A stretch of 64,000 bases of DNA from assembly GCF_026427715.1 (NCBI RefSeq), contig NZ_CP107559.1, forward strand, positions 124,001 through 188,000. The letters are read 5' to 3'. Each line of letters opens with the position of its first letter. Within the stretch, counting starts at the first letter, position 1. Under the pieces are notes generated by a model. The model was not told the origin of the DNA and searched no databases. It saw only the letters and a program-made list of their open reading frames with translations. Shown here piece by piece: positions 63,528-64,000 of this stretch. The DNA comes from Methylocystis sp. MJC1. GTDB lineage: Bacteria > Pseudomonadota > Alphaproteobacteria > Rhizobiales > Beijerinckiaceae. The position numbers and the translations under genes were made by a program.

Positions 63528-63755
63528 AGCGAAAGCCTTTCGGCCATCTGTCTAGGCGTTAAACTTTCATATAGCGAGCAGTACAGGGGTGGGAGTTTGG
63601 TCGGGTGACCGAGTTACTCGGATACCAGATGCTCATGTTGCCGTGGCTCAGGCGCTGTTGCTGACGACGCGCCCGCGCCATTGAACGCCGCCCTATCGGC
63701 GATGCGACCGGCGCCCCGACCGCGAAGGTGGCGGCGGGGCGTTTTGCTGTTTATG
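63528..63755. other. Intergenic region before the last partial gene
   Basis: 228 bases. GC-rich inverted stretches (for example CGGCGCC...) are present, but no gene or convincing terminator was found. Confidence 0.3.
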
Positions 63756-63998
63756 TCACCGAGGCTTATACCAAGGGACAAAGAAGCCAAAAATGCCCGA
63801 GAGCACCGCGAAGACGACGACTGACGCTGCAATTATTGGGATTTCGCCGGTTCCCCACCAGGCGAGGATGAATCCGAGAACTGCGCCCGCCGCAGCACAG
63901 ATGAACACGCTGGGGGTCAGGTCAATGTCAAAATCGACCACGCCGCCATATTTGTCTCGCTCTTTTTGAGGTGTGCGGGACTCTCCCTTTGGGTCGTC
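63756..63998 (-). CDS. Small membrane protein (5' end beyond the window)
   Basis: The C-terminal part has two hydrophobic segments (VFICAAAGAVLGFILAWWG and IIAASVVVFAVLSGIFGFF) and ends PWYKPR. The frame is open to the window edge with a plausible hydrophilic N terminus (KERDKYGGVVDFDIDLTPS), so the gene probably starts outside; a GTG at 63941 would give 61 residues. No family is recognised. Confidence 0.55.
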   Translation of the reverse strand, partial: DDPKGESRTPQKERDKYGGVVDFDIDLTPSVFICAAAGAVLGFILAWWGTGEIPIIAASVVVFAVLSGIFGFFVPWYKPR

Positions 63999-64000
63999 GT

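Noticed and set aside
1..64000. CRISPR arrays, tRNA or rRNA genes, phage or conjugation genes
   Set aside because: No regularly spaced repeats, cloverleaf-like sequences or matching protein motifs were seen.

Overview
The window looks like a chromosomal segment of an alphaproteobacterial methylotroph, most likely a type II methanotroph of the Methylocystis/Methylosinus kind. This is inferred from the GC-rich DNA, a XoxF-type (lanthanide-class) methanol dehydrogenase, a reductase resembling soluble methane monooxygenase reductase, and alphaproteobacterial-style kdp and nas operons. No rRNA, tRNA, CRISPR array or replication origin was found.

Layout. (1) 1-13.5 kb is an insertion-sequence graveyard. 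An IS66 element (1-2694) sits in an IS3-family orfB remnant. An orphan capsule-type ABC permease (2991-3905) follows. Then comes an IS407-group IS3 element (3992-11978, 4-bp duplication CCCG) that has itself received three insertions: an IS66 element (8-bp duplication TCTGCATC), which carries an IS1111-type element in its left tip, and two further IS110-family elements. Truncated ISAzo13 and IS66 transposase genes follow. (2) 13.8-15.4 kb holds a periplasmic di-haem cytochrome. (3) 15.7-23.9 kb is a complete kdp potassium-uptake operon (two extra mini-proteins, kdpF, A, B, C, D, E). (4) 24.0-37.9 kb is a nitrate assimilation block on the minus strand: nitrate ABC transporter (nrtA, B, D), a NirB-like FAD protein, nitrite reductase, a CysJ-like flavoprotein, nitrate reductase, the nasT-nasS sensor pair, and an outer-membrane barrel protein. 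Both nrtA and the barrel gene are preceded by a sigma-54-like promoter, two hexaloop hairpins and an intrinsic terminator. That is the layout of an ANTAR (NasT) antitermination leader. (5) 39.3-44.3 kb is a C1/alcohol oxidation group: aldehyde dehydrogenase, a GAF-Fis regulator and xoxF, with matching palindromes in both intergenic regions. (6) 44.5-51.3 kb is a metal-chelate uptake cluster (TonB receptor, binding protein, FecCD-type permease, ATPase) facing a luciferase-like flavin monooxygenase, plus a decayed TonB receptor. (7) 51.4-53.2 kb carries a second, almost identical copy of the IS1111-type element, again at the tip of an IS66-family remnant. (8) 53.2-64.0 kb holds a three-gene housekeeping operon (DUF188, DUF938, spermidine-synthase-like), a TehA/SLAC1-type channel, an NsrR-hcp-reductase nitrosative-stress unit, a MEDS-PAS histidine kinase, a cystathionine gamma-synthase-family enzyme and a partial small membrane protein.

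How the parts fit. Nitrate enters by a barrel (proposed) and the Nrt transporter, and is reduced to nitrite and ammonium. The whole route appears to be gated first by nitrogen status (sigma-54) and then by nitrate (NasS/NasT antitermination). The Hcp unit would deal with NO and hydroxylamine by-products. XoxF and the aldehyde dehydrogenase would oxidise an alcohol and its aldehyde under one regulator. The most notable signals are the two matching ANTAR leaders, one in front of an outer-membrane barrel, and the repeated landing of an IS1111 element at one position in the inverted repeat of IS66 elements.
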